The translations under genes were made by a program, and so were the position numbers. Positions 60,517 through 64,000 of a stretch of 64,000 nucleotides of DNA are shown one piece after another. The number at the start of each line of letters is the position of its first letter. Position 1 is the stretch's first letter. Origin of the DNA: Pezizomycotina sp. ARF18 (taxonomy: Eukaryota; Ascomycota); assembly GCA_002224055.1 (NCBI GenBank), contig AZLU01000052.1, positions 124,001 to 188,000 on the forward strand, in the 5' to 3' direction. Under the pieces are notes generated by a model. The model was not told the DNA's origin. It ran no database searches and saw only the letters and a list, made by a program, of their open reading frames with translations.

Positions 60517-62559
60517 TTATAACTCTTTGGAAATCACGGGCTATCGTGAAAAAAAAAAAAAAAAAAAAAAAAAAGGGAACTTGTCACCATAGAATACCCC
60601 AATTTATTTCTTCATGCGAGTCCAGCACACCGCCGGGAAAACTGCAGCGACAGCGAATACACATTATACGCACTGTACATACAAGTTTTGATTTGAATAA
60701 AATGACTTTGATAAAATGTAGGAACGAATAGATTGCAGTTTATTATCGAATTGTGCAATCAAATCCCAATCGCTACTTCGAAAGAAGCTTTGTCAAATCG
60801 GTTTTTTTGATCTAACTACTTCTTTTTGAACATTTAATGGGGAAAAAAAAAAAAAAAGGGTCTTTTTCCCAGCAATGTGGTTCAAAACCCTTCGACCCTT
60901 CGCTGATAGAAAAATTACCGCTATATATATATTCTCAAGGGTCGAGAGAGAGAACGAGACCGAGTATCTTTTTTCTGAATTAGCCGTAAACCTCTTTCCC
61001 TCAGTTAAGAAAACTCTCTTCTATTTTATTGTCCGCCTCAAGCTATATATATGCGATGCATCTCATTTATCAGTTTTTTTTTTTTTTTTTTTTTTTTTCT
61101 ATTTTGAATCAATGGGAGGAAAGCGCGGGGGCGGGGATCCTGTTCTGCCTTTATTGTATGTTTTCTCTGTGCTAAACGCATGTAAAAGTAGCTCACATAG
61201 AAAATAATTCAATATGAACCTATGGCATAATAGACTCTTTTTACTTACTCCGTTCTTCTTAAGCGGAGGTGGTGAATATCATGGCCTCGGTGGGACAATC
61301 GTGCTAAATGCTCTTTTTTGTTTTGTGCTTTTCGTAGGTGAAGGGTATATGCTTGCGGATTGACAGTAAAAGATGCCCAGGTTCTGTAGGCTATTTGAAC
61401 CAATGGTAGAAATAGCCGGTAGAAGATCACAGGTTTGCTTTTCAGCAGCTAGACTCAGCTTGGAGCCAAGGAGTTCCTTAACTTTGGAATCCTCTTGTAG
61501 CTTGTAAGTAACACTCGCATAGGGTCAATCCTTTCTCTTGTACGCCTTGTAATTGGAAAGGAAGGTATAGCAGACGCTAAGGATAATTGATATATCAATA
61601 TTCTTCCGATTTAGTAGTATACGTATCCTAGGTGCTTTTGCTGCTGTATAGAAAAAAGTGTATAGTGACAAAAAAAAAAAAAGGACGAAATAGATCCTTG
61701 CATGATGAGAAAAAGGGTTACCACCTAGGCTAAGAATGTAGGAAGAATGTGTGATACAAATGATACACTTAAGTTTTCCTCCCTCGGTACGCTATAATAC
61801 ACGATGGCACGTTGAGATCTCCTGAGGAATTTTTTTTTCGTCGTCGCAAAGTTTTTGGAATAGTCTGCGACGGTTGCGATTGAACGCACCACTTTAATAT
61901 AACTACTTCTTGGACGTGAACGTGAACGTGAATATAAATAGATAAACTGCTTCTCATTCATTTTTGAGAAAGGAAAGGGATATATTTAGATGACAAGAAA
62001 AGTAAAATGACAAACACGCTAATACTATCACAAAGGAAGAGAGAAATGAGACGTGACATACTCGAAATTCTTTTTGTATGAATCAAGGGGAAAAAAAATT
62101 CCAAAGAGATGGTTTGAAAAAATACAAAGGAGATATGAAAAAAGAAAGATTCAGATATATGCTCCAAAATGATACTCTTTTACCTTTACGCAATGCTAGT
62201 TTTGATGGAAAAAAGGACTAAATTAAAAAAAAAAAAAAAGGAAAATAAAGAGTATAGTGATACATATGAAAGGGTGTTCGAAAGAATGTACAAGAAAATT
62301 TTTCGACATATAATCGAGAAAGGAGAACGGAAGCGTAAGCGGCTATATCTCTGAGATATGTATGTAATTCGTACAGGTTGAAAACATTAGAGTTAACGGG
62401 CGGCTTCTGTCGTATGGCGCCGTAGCTGTGAAAGCTTTTTAAATGTATGTTATATATGTTTAAAACGATGAGGTCCTCCTTTGATTAAAAAAAAAAAAAA
62501 AAAGGCTGAAAATAGAAATATATGTATGTGCATATAGTAAGGAATGTGCGTTGATATTC

Positions 62560-64000
62560 TTAGGCCCGGGTGCTGGCAGCACGGAGCGGGGTAGGGCGGT
62601 TGATGAATGGATCTTTGGAGGTCTCCTGAGTAGTGCCACGACTGCTGAGAGACCTGAGAAGACTCGCGGCCTGCTGTTGGGAGCACTGCTGGCCTTCTTG
62701 TTGGCGTTACCCTTGAAGACCTGGTCGAGGAGACGCTTGGGACCGATGTACTCCATGTTCATCTTGACGGTGTTTCCTTTCATCGTAGGCAAGACGAGCT
62801 GGACAACCCGCTGCCTGTTAGAAAACTTGCGCTTGATACAGTCATCGACCAATGCAGAGATGCCGGTGGCAATAACCACACTTTAGAGGGAAAAAGAAAC
62901 AAATTAGTATATGTAATATCATAGATATTATTTGTGCTGTTGTGACTTACTCGGCAACGTCGGTCATGGAACCGATAGCAGTATCAGAGTTGTCGTCGGA
63001 CAAGGTCATGATGCAAGGAGGGACGAAGCCTCCCTTGGAGTCTTCGATGGAAGCCTCCTGCCGTGAAAGCTTCTGGGGGACGATGTGTGCCACAGCATTG
63101 TTGGTGGCAACGTTGACGAGGTGTAAGAGTAACTCTCCTGGCCGTTGACGTGAGCCACCCTGCGCCTCCAGGCGTAGTCTTTGCCCCAGTATTCGAACTC
63201 GTATCTCTTGCCCCCTCCACTGCCGCGGCGTTTTAGTTCGACGTGAGCGTAGTTTGAAAACTCCAGGAGCAAGGTGTTGGTGGGCATGGGACCTTTGTTC
63301 GTGGTGGTGACCGCTCTTCCTGTCGCCGTCGGAATGGCTGTCGTTTTCCCGAACGACTCGTACCCACTGTCCTGGCGGTTGATGGCTGCCTGCTTCTGAT
63401 CCTTGCCGCGGAAGCTGCTCATGAACTTACTCCTGAGCGCTGAAGTTTCGGGCGTTCGGCGGCGGGCTTGGTGAACTTTCGCCGGAAGTTGACAACCTCG
63501 CGGCCCCTGTCGCGGCCGTACCTGCGTAGGACATCTCCCGCTTCTTAAGGTCGTACATGCGGAGGTGGAAGAGGGTGACGTATCTGGCGGGGTCCCTGGC
63601 GGCAGCAACGTTGGTGTCGATGCGCAGGTTCATATTGCCGTCGATGGTCGAATCGTCGTGCCTGATCGCAAGCTGGCGGGTTGAGGGGAAGAGCTGGGCG
63701 AAGAGCGGTGGCGTCGAGGGCATGGCATCAGTGTCTGGGTGGTACCTACTGTCGAAGGAGCAAGACGACCTGCGGCTACCCATATCTTCGATGGAAGCGC
63801 TGGGCGTCGATGCGTACGTCTCTACGGAGTTAGTAGATTCATCGTAGTATTCTCGGCCCCTTGCCTGTGGTACGCGGGGTAGGCGGAGTGTTGCCGCTCG
63901 ATGGAAGGGATCGAACTGGGAGGGCTTGTCGTCGGGGAACTGTTGGTCTTGTGGCTGACCGAGCTATTACTCAGGCCATCTGTTGCCGGTGAAGTGATCG
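62560..64000 (-). CDS. Conserved fungal protein of unknown function (5' end off the window)
   Basis: Order of segments from the right edge: a Ser/Pro-rich region (SHKTNSSPTTSPPSSIPSIE), STNSVETYASTPSASIEDMG, then DPARYVTLFHLRMYDLKKRE. After a frame correction comes LRRYGRDRGREVVNFRRKFT. A Ser-rich linker holds a small intron near 63430. The most ordered part is LLLEFSNYAHVELKRRG, KRYEFEYWGKDYAWRRRVAH, NNAVAHIVPQKLSRQEASIE and FVPPCIMTLSDDNSDTAIGS. An intron at about 62880-62953 leads to VVIATGISALVDDCIKRKFS. The tail is NRPTPLRAASTRA with stop TAA at 62562-62560 if one indel is corrected. I recall no named domain with certainty; it resembles widespread fungal proteins annotated only as hypothetical. 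The beta-strand-rich YEFEYWGKDYAWRRRV block could belong to a tubby- or LURP-like fold, but that is a guess. Confidence 0.7.

Larger units (their letters stand above)
57699..62559. other. Gene-poor interval of about 4.9 kb
   Basis: No gene recognised. The interval is dense in simple repeats: TTTTC then T run (58009-58059), A runs at about 58638-58660 and 58770-58785, AAAAG (59032-59070), AGAAC (59448-59474), GATTC (60491-60516), A runs at about 60549-60574 and 60845-60857, T run at about 61074-61099, and A run at about 62488-62504. Open frames crossing these are low-complexity. A non-coding RNA or indel-damaged gene cannot be excluded. Confidence 0.5.

Overview
The window is eukaryotic nuclear DNA, most likely from a filamentous ascomycete (Pezizomycotina). 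Genes are split by short GT...AG introns, mostly 50-100 bp. The recognisable products are fungal or general eukaryotic housekeeping proteins, and intergenic DNA is AT-rich with many long A/T runs. I cannot place the genus. Intron density, low gene density (about 14-16 loci in 64 kb) and transposon remnants would suit an early-diverging lineage such as Pezizomycetes or Orbiliomycetes, but that is inference.

Caution on coordinates: almost every conserved gene changes reading frame several times inside exons. Where family knowledge shows the correct reading, restoring one base in a run of 2-4 identical bases usually repairs it. I read this as consensus indel error, not gene decay. CDS entries are therefore genomic extents, introns included, and cannot be translated directly.

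Layout. 1-6.7 kb (-): long low-complexity Pro/Gln/Ser-rich protein of unknown role, running off the left edge. 9.1-9.3 kb (-): possible small Cys-rich protein. 13.1-14.3 kb (-): weak hypothetical. 16.65-17.9 kb (+): Golgi SNARE Sed5/syntaxin 5. 18.7-20.7 kb (+): mitochondrial copper chaperone Sco1. 25.2-28.3 kb (+): oligopeptide transporter (OPT). 29.1-29.9 kb: fold-back transposon remnant. 30.0-31.3 kb (-): phosphopantothenate-cysteine ligase (Cab2/PPCS). 32.3-34.3 kb (+): Gpi2/PIG-C. 34.6-37.4 kb (-): mitochondrial ABC1/ADCK kinase-like protein. 38.1-40.8 kb (+): RBM5/RBM10-type splicing factor. 43.9-45.9 kb (+): secreted-domain kelch protein with one membrane anchor. 46.3-47.7 kb (-): hypothetical. 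48.8-51.7 kb (+): COPI beta' subunit Sec27. 52.7-53.7 kb (+): myosin light chain Cdc4/Mlc1. 54.4-55.1 kb (-): STEEP1-family protein. 55.54-55.70 kb: hAT-type MITE. 56.0-57.7 kb (+): secreted M28 leucine aminopeptidase. 62.6-64 kb (-): conserved fungal protein of unknown function, running off the right edge.

The genes form no evident pathway cluster. Several act in the secretory route (Sed5, Sec27, Gpi2, aminopeptidase, kelch protein), which is unremarkable for a random fungal segment. I found no defence, secondary-metabolite or other novel system. The best-supported unusual points are the hAT MITE with a perfect 8-bp target duplication in a divergent promoter, the fold-back element whose arms differ mainly by transitions, a pair of tandem 43-nt hairpin units, and repeated very short first exons (3-19 nt).
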